From positions 1,594,059-1,658,058 of the forward strand of contig NZ_JAKKSL010000001.1 of NCBI RefSeq assembly GCF_022669015.1: DNA of 64,000 bases, in the 5' to 3' direction. Origin of the DNA: Colwellia maritima. GTDB lineage: Bacteria; Pseudomonadota; Gammaproteobacteria; Enterobacterales; Alteromonadaceae. Within the stretch, counting starts at the first letter, position 1; the number at the start of each line of letters is the position of its first letter. Positions 20,240 through 29,114 of this stretch are shown here, piece after piece. The notes under the pieces were generated by a model that had not been told where the DNA came from, ran no database searches, and saw nothing but the letters and a program-made list of their open reading frames with translations. The position numbers and the translations under genes were made by a program.

Positions 20240-21399
20240 TGGTCAAAATCTTTCCTAGTGCTTGCTGTTAGCACAATTTTTTTATTACGATATATATTTA
20301 AAATAGCATGCTTTATTTTGCTGCCAATCCTTATAGGTTGGTCATTGTTATGTGCTATCATAAGCTGTTCAATTTCATTCAAACCTTGTTCAAACCAGTT
20401 ATCTTGTTCAAATAAACTATACGCCCCTAAACCTTTTTCATCATCAAGAAGTGATGACGGTAATGGTTTTGATACTGGCGGTGACGAGTGGGCATTTGCT
20501 ACATTTTTACCACTATCGTCACGAAAGACTTTTATTGCATCAACCACATTCAATAAGGCGAAAATCACATTAACATAGGCATTATAATGTAAACTTGATG
20601 CCCCCAAGCGATGTTCTATACGTGCCGTTTTTTGCCAGTTAACTTGTTTTACGAGTGGTTCGTTCAAATGGTTCACTATAAGTACATCTTCACCAAGTAT
20701 TTGGTTGTGTTTACCGTATTGACGATACAAGGCAATACTACCTTGATGCCCCCCTGAAATATCGGTGGGGGAACATAATTCATCATTCAATCCATATTTA
20801 CTTTTTAATGTTAATCGCTCATAAGCATCATGCTCAGGCAAAAATAATAAAGCACACGCATAACTCGTATTCATTAAGCATTGCTGTAAACATTCTCCTA
20901 AAGGGGAATCTGCAATTAAGTTTATTCCCTGTTCATCACTAATACTGATATTTGTTTGTATCGCATTAGGAATATGAATATTTTTATTGAGTCCTTGAAA
21001 AATATTTTTACTACCCAGTAGTAGTTGTACTTGGTCGCCTCCCCAAACAACGGGTTTTATTAATACCTCATCAATATTTTGTTGTTTAAACAAAGAAGGT
21101 AATAGTTTTATAACATTTGTTAAATTATGAGCTTCCTTTAAGGGAGATTGACCGGCAAACAGTGAAACATATTCCCATTGATTACGCCAATATTCGGGTA
21201 CAAGTTGGCCTTCAATGCCATGCTCTGCTATTTTTTTATTGATTTTTGCAAAGTTAATCGCGATGGTATGCTGTCTTTGGCTACGAACACAACCTTCTAA
21301 TTCAAAATGAATATGGGCTGTAAGGTGTTGTGAAGATAGATAAGATTGAAGGATTTCAATAGCAGTAATCGCCAAGGTATCCAGTGATTGCTTACTCAA
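20236..21399 (-). CDS. Glutamine-synthetase-superfamily-like protein, coupled to ovoA
   Basis: 387-aa protein with intact frame whose stop overlaps the ovoA ATG (ATGA), so the two are translationally coupled. I do not recognise a named family. RIEHRLGASSLHYNAYVNVIFALLNVV (given in parts: RIEHRLGASS near residue 262, then HYNAYVNVIFALL) resembles the C-terminal R-x-E-x-R...NPYL segment of glutamine synthetase. FELEG (about 32) and NQWEYVS (about 72) resemble its E-x-E and GQWE segments. The protein is shorter than true GlnA. A gamma-glutamyl or amide ligase acting on ovothiol or its precursors is one possibility, but this is inference from position and short motifs. Confidence 0.45.
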   Translation of the reverse strand: MSKQSLDTLAITAIEILQSYLSSQHLTAHIHFELEGCVRSQRQHTIAINFAKINKKIAEHGIEGQLVPEYWRNQWEYVSLFAGQSPLKEAHNLTNVIKLLPSLFKQQNIDEVLIKPVVWGGDQVQLLLGSKNIFQGLNKNIHIPNAIQTNISISDEQGINLIADSPLGECLQQCLMNTSYACALLFLPEHDAYERLTLKSKYGLNDELCSPTDISGGHQGSIALYRQYGKHNQILGEDVLIVNHLNEPLVKQVNWQKTARIEHRLGASSLHYNAYVNVIFALLNVVDAIKVFRDDSGKNVANAHSSPPVSKPLPSSLLDDEKGLGAYSLFEQDNWFEQGLNEIEQLMIAHNNDQPIRIGSKIKHAILNIYRNKKIVLTASTRKDFDQ

Positions 21400-21589
21400 A
21401 AAAATCCTTTAATAACGTTTTTAAAAATTAACGTAGGTTAATTCACATATAAGGTTATTATTTTTTTACTCGTTATATGCCAATTGATTAATTATGACTT
21501 AGGGATGTGCTTAAGAGCAAGCGTGTTTCTACTTTAGCGTGAATATTTTCTTATATAGAAGGTGGTTTGGGTATATAAATAACACGGTA
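21400..21589. other. Intergenic region upstream of the GS-like/ovoA operon
   Basis: 190 AT-rich bases that should carry the promoter of the GS-like/ovoA pair. It includes GGTTTGGGTATAT (21564-21576), also present at 60071-60083. No clear terminator for yfhL is visible. Confidence 0.35.
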
Positions 21590-21838
21590 TCAAGCACCAT
21601 GCATTTTTATAAATTTTGCTAATAAAGAGTCTTCGCTTTCAACTTTATCCGGGTCAGGTTTTACGCAATCAATGGGGCAAACACTAACGCAGGTGGGTTT
21701 GTCATAATGGCCTATACATTCAGTGCATTTATCTGGGTCAATTTCATAAATGTGTTCACCTAAGGTAATTGCTTCATTAGGGCATTCTGGATCACACATA
21801 TCACAATTAATACAGCTGTCTTCAATTAACAATGCCAT
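21590..21838 (-). CDS. yfhL: YfhL-type [4Fe-4S] dicluster ferredoxin
   Basis: 82-aa ferredoxin with two cysteine clusters: C-x2-C-x2-C-x3-CP in CINCDMCDPECP, and CTECIGHYDKPTCVSVCP with the insertion typical of YfhL-type (Alvin-type) ferredoxins. It begins 12 bases after the trhP stop, in the same direction. TrhP belongs to a family of Fe-S-dependent RNA hydroxylation proteins, so this ferredoxin is a likely electron donor for it (inferred from adjacency). Confidence 0.92.
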   Translation of the reverse strand: MALLIEDSCINCDMCDPECPNEAITLGEHIYEIDPDKCTECIGHYDKPTCVSVCPIDCVKPDPDKVESEDSLLAKFIKMHGA

Positions 21839-21849
21839 AAATCTTGACC

Positions 21850-23264
21850 CTATTTGTCTGCTTGATTTTGGGCAAAGGGGTGTCTAGTAGTGCCGCCGTC
21901 AGTTAAATAACGCATAATAATGCCAAAGGCTAAATTTAACTCTGTCTCTAATGCAATAGAAACTTTATGGCCAGAGCCTTTGGCATCAGTAATTTCTTCA
22001 CCGGTTTTACTATTGATCATTTGAGTTAAGGTGAAACAAATATTACCTTCGGGGGTCATTAATTCGAGTTCATCTCCCACTAAAAATTTATTTTTAACAT
22101 CAATTTCAATTAAACCTGATGATTCATTTCTGCCTAGTACTTCACCCACAAATTGTTGCGTATCACTTTTTGAGTAGCCGTAGTCATAATTTTGTGTATC
22201 AGAAGGGCGGTGACGTTTTAAAAATCCTTCTGTATAACCTCGGTGTGCTAGATGTTCTAGATCCGTATTCAAATTTGGATTAAATGCTTTATCGGCCATG
22301 GCATCATTAATCGCTTGGTTATAGACTTGGGCCGTACGTGCGCAGTAGTAAAAAGATTTGGTTCTTCCTTCAATTTTTAGAGAATGGACCCCCATTTTAA
22401 CTAAACGCTCTACATGTTCTACAGCACGTAAATCTTTTGAATTCATAATATAAGTGCCATGTTCATCTTCAAAAGCAGGCATATATTCACCAGGACGCCC
22501 TTGCTCTTGTAATAAAATCACATCATCAATTGGCTGATTCTTAATTAAAGAGTCGTTAGGTGTGACAATAGCGGTGTCAGGCGTATAAATTTCAGGCAAA
22601 GAGCTTCCGGATCAACTGCAATAATATCGCCTGTTTCAGTCTCTTTGGCTTCATGAGTATCGTACTTCCAACGACATGAATTAGTGCAAGTACCTTGGTT
22701 TGGATCGCGTTTGTTAATATAACCAGAAAGTAAGCATCGTCCTGAATATGCCATGCATAATGCACCATGAACAAAAACTTCAAGTTCCATGTCTGGACAA
22801 TGGAGGCGAATATCTTCAATTTCATCGAGGGAAAGCTCTCGAGATAATATGACTCGCTCAACTCCTTGCTGATGCCAAAATTTCACGGTTGCCCAGTTTA
22901 CCGCATTAGCTTGCACTGATAAGTGAATAGATATCTCAGGGTAATTTTCTCGCACCATCATGATTAATCCAGGATCAGACATGATTAAAGCATCAGGTTG
23001 CATAGCAATCACAGGGGCGATGTCTTTTAAAAAAGTTTTTAATTTACCATTGTGCGGAGCAATATTATTGACCAAATAGAATTTTTTACCTAAAGCATGC
23101 GCTTCATCTATCCCTATTTTAATGTTCTCTAACGAAAACTCATTGTTACGAACCCTTAGTGAGTAACGTGGTTGTCCAACATAAACAGCGTCAGCGCCAT
23201 ATGCAAAAGCGTAACGCATATTTTTTAGACTACCGGCGGGTGAAAGTAATTCAGGTTTTAACAT
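21850..23264 (-). CDS. trhP: U32 family tRNA 5-hydroxyuridine synthesis protein TrhP (YegQ) (one frameshift)
   Basis: Prephenate-dependent tRNA wobble-uridine hydroxylation protein. I choose the ATG at 23264 (MLKPELLSPAGSLK), the standard family start. GADAVYVGQPRYSLRVRN and the Fe-S cysteines in ALCMAYSGRCLLSG and GTCTNSCRW are present. The second half has RPGEYMPAFEDEHGTYIMNSKDL in adjoining pieces, EGRTKSFYYCARTAQVYN and NKFLVGDELELMTPEG. The frame breaks at the CCGG at 22607-22610; restoring one base reads AVDSGSSLPEIYTPD. About 471 aa. Co-directional with yfhL. Confidence 0.9.
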
Positions 23265-23503
23265 AAAATCATCTATTGAGTTGCGAGTAAACAAAGTGGG
23301 ATTCAAGAACGCATTATAAGAAAAAGTGTTAATAGGGGCAATCTATAACCTTGATCAAGGTCTATAAATCAGCACATTGCTTAACAAATAATAATGGCTT
23401 GCTAGCGTTTCTGCATACAAAGTTAAAAAGTATTGTAAAAGCTCGCTGTTGTTTGTGATAAATGTGCTATTTTAAGGTTAATGCAGTGACAAAGGAGAAT
23501 GAT

Positions 23504-24345
23504 ATGGCTGTTGAAAATGCGTTATATGTAATTTTAATGGAAAAACTAAAGCAGGGTGCCCTAGTTTTACCTACTTTGCCTGAAGTGGCGTTAAAAGTGA
23601 GAGAAGCTGCGGACGACCCCGAGGTAAATTTGGCTGATTTAGGTCATATTATTGGGCATGATCCGGCTTTATCATTAGGAATGATTAAAGTTGCCAATAG
23701 TGCTTTACTTGGGAGAAGGATTAAAGTTGAAAGTGTTAATCAGGCTGTAACACGCATAGGTTTACGTCAAATAAAAAATATTGTAACGGCGATGGTGCTC
23801 AAGCAAATTTTTGTTTCAAAAAATGAAATTGTTTCTTTGTATATGAAAAAGTCATGGATGAAAACAATCAATATTGCTTCAGTCGCCGTTAGTTTAATGA
23901 GTATTTATCGCGAAAATAATAAGCGTTCACCATTGAGCATAGAAACAATCACTCTCGCGTCATTAGTTTACAATATTGGCGTATTGCCTATTTTAACAGA
24001 AGCAGAACAACACCCTGATGTTTTTGCAAACCCGACATTTATTCAAAAAGCTATTGTCAAATTATCAAGTAAAATCAGTGCAGAAATAACACGTGAGTGG
24101 GGGTTTTCTGATGAACTTGTATTTTTGGCGGTAATTGGAGCGATTTAACGGTGTTGCCAAAGGAGATTCATTATCTCGACTTTATTCGTGCAGGTGCTGT
24201 TAAACATAATTTATTTAAAAATCAAGCAACCCAAGATGCATTATTGAACTGTTATGTGAAAAAAGGCGTGCTGCCTGATATCGATTTTATGAATTCAGCA
24301 GATTTTGAAGCACGATGTGCGGATGTTAAATCAATTTTTGTTTAG
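23504..24345 (+). CDS. HDOD domain protein (one frameshift)
   Basis: Single-domain HDOD protein of about 280 aa, a class usually involved in signalling; no output domain is attached. I choose the ATG at 23504 because GGAGA stands 6 bases upstream; an in-frame ATG at 23462 lacks a site. LPTLPEVALKVREAADDPEVNLADLGHII contains the conserved LP.LP and IG.DPAL pattern, followed by NSALLGRRIKVESVNQAVTRIGL. The frame breaks at 24130-24131 (one G missing); it continues GNWSDLTVLPKEIHYLDFIRAG, the conserved C-terminus. Confidence 0.85.
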
Positions 24346-24390
24346 ACAAATACAAAACCTTGCCATTTTGTAATCTGACCTTGTAGGAGC

Positions 24391-24418
24391 TTGACGGTAT
24401 AAGTCTTGGTTTTATTAT
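24391..24418 (+). promoter_or_regulatory. Candidate sigma70 promoter for the patatin-like gene
   Basis: TTGACG (24391-24396), 16-base spacer, TATTAT (24413-24418), about 55 bases upstream of the start codon at 24475. No clear Shine-Dalgarno precedes that ATG. Confidence 0.5.
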
Positions 24419-24474
24419 TGGTTTAAATCAACATAAAACGGTAAGATTTACAGCCAATTGTTATTTTATTCAAT

Positions 24475-26697
24475 ATGTTAAATTTTATGCGCTGTTTTTT
24501 TTCTTTCACTTTTATTTTTACCTTGCTTTTCAGTACGGTTTTATATGCTCAACCCCGCCCGAAAATAGGGTTAGTACTCAGCGGGGGAGGAGCAAAAGGC
24601 GCGGCACATATTGGTGTTCTAAAAATCATTGAAGCTAACAAAATTCCTATTGATTATGTGGTTGGTACGAGTATTGGTGCCTATGTAGGTGGTTTGTATG
24701 CACTCGGCTATAGTGTTGATGACATTGAAAAGATCATGCTAAACATTCCTTGGGATGATAGTTACTCGGATTTAATTCCTAGAAATTTATTGTCATTTGA
24801 ACATAAAGAATTAAGAGATTTATATAATATTCCAATTCGCCTAGGTATTACCGATGGGCAATTAAAATCACCCAGTGGTTTATTATTGGGGCAGTCAGCG
24901 GCAAACCTCCTAAAACTGTCAACTGATGTTGTGCCTACATTTGACCATTTTGATCATTTAGCTATTCCTTATCGAGCTATTGCTACAGATTTAGCAACGG
25001 CAAAAATGGTGGTTCTTGATAAAGGGAGCATTACAAAAGCAATGCATGCTTCTGCTGCAGTACCAGGGGCTGTAAATCCGGTTATGATTGATGGCAAATT
25101 ACTTGTTGACGGCGGAATTGTTAATAATTTGCCTATTGATGTTGTTAAAGCGATGGGAGCAGAAATTGTGATAGCAGTCGATATTGGTGCGCCATTACTG
25201 TCAACGGACAATATCAAAAGCGCCTTTGATGTAATTGAGCAGTTATCAACAATATTAACGAATAACACGACGCTTGCGCAAAAAAGATATATTTCCACAA
25301 AGGATATTTTAATTCGCCCAAATATTGATGAATTAAGCACAACGGATTTTTCAATGATGGAGAAATCCCTGGAATTAGGAAAACAAGCGGCTTTACTTGC
25401 AGAACAAGAATTAAAAAAACTCCGAGTTACAGAGATAGAATATGCGCGCTTTCAACAACAAAAAATGCAAAAAAGTCTCACGTGGTTTAGGCCATTCATT
25501 CAACCGATTATATCAATTGAATATCAAAATAACTCATCTGTAAGTACCTCAGTAATAAAAGAAAAACTTGGTATTAATGTAGGAGATATCGTTAGTAAAG
25601 AGCAACTACAGTTAGCGCTTAACCGCGTTTATGCTATTGATGAATTTGAGCATGTTGATGCTGAGTTTGTTAACTTACCCCAAGGGCGAGAATTAGTGCT
25701 AATCACCAGGGCAAAATCGTGGGGTCCAAATTACCTACGACTTGGTTTTAATCTTGAAAGTGATTTTGCCAATGGCTCCATTGTTGATTTAGATTTCGCG
25801 TATATTCAAAATGAAATGACTCATTATGGCGGAATGTGGACTAATAAAATTAAACTAGGTTGGGAGTCTATGCTAGCTAGTGAGTTTTATTTACCCTTAG
25901 AAGAAACGCAACATTACTTTGTTAGATCAAGGCTACAATATGCTCATGATAAATGGGCGTCATCTAAGGAAAGATCTGAGATTATTAATAAGTATTTTTT
26001 AGCTAAAGCAGGTGTTGGCTTTAATTACCAAAATGATGGGGCCGTAGAATTAGGCTTTATTGGTGAAAAAGGAAAAATTGCCTTTGAAGACGGAACAAGC
26101 ACCTCACTGGACCATGACTCCCTTGGTGGATATTTTTCTTTTAATTTTGATAACTTAAACAGTATGAATTTTCCAACAGAAGGTAATAGAATTTCACTCA
26201 ACCTAGCGTGGCGTAATGATAACTATCAAGAATCCAATGGTCTTGCTCCCAAAGATACGTCACTTGAAATTAGGTTTGATTGGCGTGGTGCCTTTCATAT
26301 TAAAAATCACACCTTTGTTGGTATTGCTTCATTTGCCACCGTGGATAATGATACAGATTTTACTGTGCATGTTACCGAACTCGGTGGTTTTTTGAATCTT
26401 TCGGGGTATCAAAAGGACGCCTTGATTGGGGCACATAAAGGCTTTCTTGCCTTAGTTTATCAGTATAATTTAGGGCGTGAATTGTTTGGCAAAACCAGTT
26501 TGCCCTTGTATTTAGGATTAAGCTTAGAAGAAGGGAATGTGTGGGATATTAATGAAACGGTTAGTTTAGATGGTCTTGTTCATTCAGGCAGTTTTTATTT
26601 AGGTACTGATACTGATTTTGGGCCGGCTGTTTTTGGTATTGGTTTCGCTTCTGAAGGGGAGAGCACTGTTTTTTTATCTTTCGGTAAAAGCTTTTAA
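24475..26697 (+). CDS. PlpD-like patatin phospholipase, type Vd autotransporter
   Basis: 740 aa, intact. A signal peptide (about 1-26, ending VLYAQ) leads to a patatin domain: oxyanion loop LSGGGAKG (35-42), nucleophile Ser66 in GTSIG, and the catalytic Asp in DGG near residue 211. A POTRA-like segment follows (about 340-410, IKEKLGINVGDIVSKEQLQLALNRVYAIDE in part). The rest is a beta-barrel of the bacterial surface antigen type, ending in Phe (FLSFGKSF). This order and length match PlpD, the prototype type Vd secreted lipase, here probably surface-exposed. Confidence 0.88.
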   Translation: MLNFMRCFFSFTFIFTLLFSTVLYAQPRPKIGLVLSGGGAKGAAHIGVLKIIEANKIPIDYVVGTSIGAYVGGLYALGYSVDDIEKIMLNIPWDDSYSDLIPRNLLSFEHKELRDLYNIPIRLGITDGQLKSPSGLLLGQSAANLLKLSTDVVPTFDHFDHLAIPYRAIATDLATAKMVVLDKGSITKAMHASAAVPGAVNPVMIDGKLLVDGGIVNNLPIDVVKAMGAEIVIAVDIGAPLLSTDNIKSAFDVIEQLSTILTNNTTLAQKRYISTKDILIRPNIDELSTTDFSMMEKSLELGKQAALLAEQELKKLRVTEIEYARFQQQKMQKSLTWFRPFIQPIISIEYQNNSSVSTSVIKEKLGINVGDIVSKEQLQLALNRVYAIDEFEHVDAEFVNLPQGRELVLITRAKSWGPNYLRLGFNLESDFANGSIVDLDFAYIQNEMTHYGGMWTNKIKLGWESMLASEFYLPLEETQHYFVRSRLQYAHDKWASSKERSEIINKYFLAKAGVGFNYQNDGAVELGFIGEKGKIAFEDGTSTSLDHDSLGGYFSFNFDNLNSMNFPTEGNRISLNLAWRNDNYQESNGLAPKDTSLEIRFDWRGAFHIKNHTFVGIASFATVDNDTDFTVHVTELGGFLNLSGYQKDALIGAHKGFLALVYQYNLGRELFGKTSLPLYLGLSLEEGNVWDINETVSLDGLVHSGSFYLGTDTDFGPAVFGIGFASEGESTVFLSFGKSF

Positions 26698-26807
26698 GCT
26701 TTCCAACAAGCTGTTATTTTTTTAGAATCGACTTTACGCTAGTTTTTATCTCGATTTACGGTTACGTAGATTATTTTTCGATGGTGCGCCAATGATGGAA
26801 TGTAAGA

Positions 26808-27677
26808 ATGTTGTTAAGTAAAAATGAATGTGGTCAAGTACATCAAAAAAAACTATTGCAAGGCATATCTGTGCTAGAAGTCGCGCATAATAATGCGAAA
26901 GCTAAAATTAGCTTGTATGGTGGACAGGTACTTAGTTGGCAGCCTACAGGTGAAAAAGACGTTTTTTGGCTCTCCAAAACGTCTGATTTTGAACAAGGCA
27001 AAGCGATTCGTGGAGGTATACCTTTATGTTGGCCTTGGTTTGGATCGCATCCTAATGATGTTGAAAATAAAATGGGTAATCATGGTTTTGCCCGAACGCA
27101 ACAATGGCAAGTAGACAATATTGAAATTAGCGAAGAAGGTATTGAAATTTGTTTATATTGGCAGGGCGTAAATATGAGTGATTTATGGCCTTTTTCAAGC
27201 GAATTAAAACAAGTGATTTTTATTGGACAATCATTTAAACAAGTACTTCAAATGACAAATTTAAGTGACCAAGATGCGTACTATACAGGCGCTTTACATA
27301 GTTATTTTTCGGTGAGTTCACCTACCACTATCAAAATGACAGCATTAGATCAGGCACCATTTTATGATAAGTTAACAGACCAATTACATGAGCCACAATC
27401 ACTCGAAAGTTTTTCAGGCCCAGTAGATCGTATTTATGATACAAATCAAATTGTTAAAATTATAGACGCTCAATGGCAACGAACAATTGAGTTAAATGCG
27501 AGCAACACAAACCAGTGGGTTTTTTGGAATCCGGGGACAGAATTAGCCAATGCTATGGCGGATGTTCATACTCACGGCGAAGAGGAGTTTGTTTGTTTGG
27601 AGGCGGCTAATACTCAAATGCAACGACTAGCTTGGACAGACTGCCACCATGGAACAAGTCATCTCAATTGGTCATGA
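26808..27677 (+). CDS. D-hexose-6-phosphate mutarotase, YeaD-like aldose 1-epimerase family
   Basis: 289-aa beta-sandwich enzyme predicted to interconvert anomers of hexose 6-phosphates. KISLYGGQVLSWQPTGEKDVFWLS, GKAIRGGIPLCWPWFG, NHGFART and HSYFSVSS are family signatures. EEFVCLEAA near the C-terminus carries the catalytic Glu. Monocistronic, convergent with mutH, only 12 bases apart. Frame intact. Confidence 0.88.
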   Translation: MLLSKNECGQVHQKKLLQGISVLEVAHNNAKAKISLYGGQVLSWQPTGEKDVFWLSKTSDFEQGKAIRGGIPLCWPWFGSHPNDVENKMGNHGFARTQQWQVDNIEISEEGIEICLYWQGVNMSDLWPFSSELKQVIFIGQSFKQVLQMTNLSDQDAYYTGALHSYFSVSSPTTIKMTALDQAPFYDKLTDQLHEPQSLESFSGPVDRIYDTNQIVKIIDAQWQRTIELNASNTNQWVFWNPGTELANAMADVHTHGEEEFVCLEAANTQMQRLAWTDCHHGTSHLNWS

Positions 27678-27689
27678 ATAGACTAAATG

Positions 27690-28370
27690 CTAATTAATAC
27701 GTAAATTTTTGTTTAAGATCGCTTGAGTAAAAGGAATTTTTAAGTAAAAACCACGTGGTAAAGTCAGAAAGGGTTTGCCATTTTTATCAAAAGCTTGGGT
27801 TTTTGCTTGCGCATTAGCTGCCTTCGGTCTAAGTTGTAATACTTGTCCATGTTTGCCGTGAATCTTTTCAACTTCACCTAACACTATCATATCAGTCAAC
27901 TCTTGCCAGTCTAGCGCTAAGAGTTGTTCTTCTTCTACTGAAGGCGACCAAAGAAACGCACTACCAATGCGCCGTTCAGCTAAGGGAATATTTTTTTTAT
28001 CGGGTGTATCACAAATAATGGGAACCCATAAAACGGTTGACAGTTTTTGTTTAAGCCAACAATTTTGCCAGTTAATACCTACCAATCCCGTTAAAGGGGC
28101 TACGCAAACAAAAGTGGTTTCAAGTGGTTTACCTTGGCTATTAATTGGTAATGTTTTTAATTCAATACCTAAAGATGGAAAGTCAGGCTCAGGTCGAGAA
28201 CTAGCGCCGGCACCAAGCACATGTTCAAGGAGTAAACCTATCCACCCTTTATTCCGTTTTAGATCCAAAGGAATTTCTATATTAGCGTCGCATGCGACTT
28301 CGCCTAGCGTTAATCCGGCTAGATTTTGCACTCTTTCAAGTAATTCTTGCTCACAAGTGGGGATATTCAT
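27690..28370 (-). CDS. mutH: DNA mismatch repair endonuclease MutH
   Basis: 226-aa endonuclease that nicks the unmethylated strand at hemimethylated GATC during mismatch repair. [36 protein letters not shown] (in parts) contains the catalytic D-x(n)-E-x-K ([10 protein letters not shown]). The C-terminal lever segment is [15 protein letters not shown]. Its presence implies Dam methylation in this host. Divergent from rppH, the usual gammaproteobacterial arrangement. Confidence 0.95.
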   Translation of the reverse strand: MNIPTCEQELLERVQNLAGLTLGEVACDANIEIPLDLKRNKGWIGLLLEHVLGAGASSRPEPDFPSLGIELKTLPINSQGKPLETTFVCVAPLTGLVGINWQNCWLKQKLSTVLWVPIICDTPDKKNIPLAERRIGSAFLWSPSVEEEQLLALDWQELTDMIVLGEVEKIHGKHGQVLQLRPKAANAQAKTQAFDKNGKPFLTLPRGFYLKIPFTQAILNKNLRIN

Positions 28371-28509
28371 TTTGTTATTATCACCAACGACAATCTAACT
28401 AAAGGCATATTATCGAGTGAATTACTGAAAAAATCAAAGTAATCATTTGCTCAGTTGGCGTTATTGTGGTTGAATCTATACAATGATTTTTAGTTTTTCA
28501 GGAGTTCCT

Positions 28510-29037
28510 GTGATCGATGCCGAAGGCTACCGAGCCAACGTCGGCATAGTAATAATTAATGGCAGGGGACAAGTATTTTGGGCAAGACGGTTTGGGCAAC
28601 ATTCATGGCAATACCCTCAAGGTGGTGTTGATGGAGAAGAAACAGCAGAGCAAACCATGTATCGAGAGTTACATGAAGAAGTTGGTTTAAAACCAGAGCA
28701 TGTGAAAATTGTTGCGTCAACCAAGCATTGGCTAAAATACAAATTACCAAAACGTTATATTAGACACGACAGTAAACCTGTTTGTATTGGACAAAAACAA
28801 AAGTGGTTTTTATTAAAATTAACCGCCCCTGAGTCATCCGTTGATTTACTAAACAGCTCTCATCCTGAATTTGATGATTGGCGTTGGGTAAGTTATTGGT
28901 ATCCAGTTCGACAAGTTGTGTCATTTAAGCGCGATGTTTATCGAAAGGTTATGAAAGAGTTCGCTTCACAGGCATTAGCTTTCTCATACGAAAAACGCCC
29001 CGACAGGCGACCTACCCGGCGTAAACGTTCAGCTTAA
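28510..29037 (+). CDS. rppH: RNA pyrophosphohydrolase RppH
   Basis: Nudix hydrolase removing pyrophosphate from mRNA 5' ends and so starting decay. I choose GTG at 28510 ([14 protein letters not shown]) because AGGAG (28500-28504) is 5 bases upstream and homologues begin here; an in-frame ATG at 28483 would add nine residues. [22 protein letters not shown] leads into the Nudix box with [11 protein letters not shown]. About 175 aa with a basic C-terminal tail ([13 protein letters not shown]). A terminator follows before ptsP. Confidence 0.93.
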   Translation: MIDAEGYRANVGIVIINGRGQVFWARRFGQHSWQYPQGGVDGEETAEQTMYRELHEEVGLKPEHVKIVASTKHWLKYKLPKRYIRHDSKPVCIGQKQKWFLLKLTAPESSVDLLNSSHPEFDDWRWVSYWYPVRQVVSFKRDVYRKVMKEFASQALAFSYEKRPDRRPTRRKRSA

Positions 29038-29060
29038 TTATTACTATGAGTTAGACCTTT

Positions 29061-29086
29061 AAAGCCTGCTTAACGTGGGCTTTTTT
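29061..29086 (+). terminator. Intrinsic terminator after rppH
   Basis: AAAGCC...GGCTTTTTT hairpin with a 6-bp core stem and T-run. It lies about 25 bases after the rppH stop and 30 before ptsP, so it probably attenuates read-through rather than separating the genes fully. Confidence 0.65.
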
Positions 29087-29114
29087 ATCCATTTTATTAA
29101 ATCTATAGGACATT

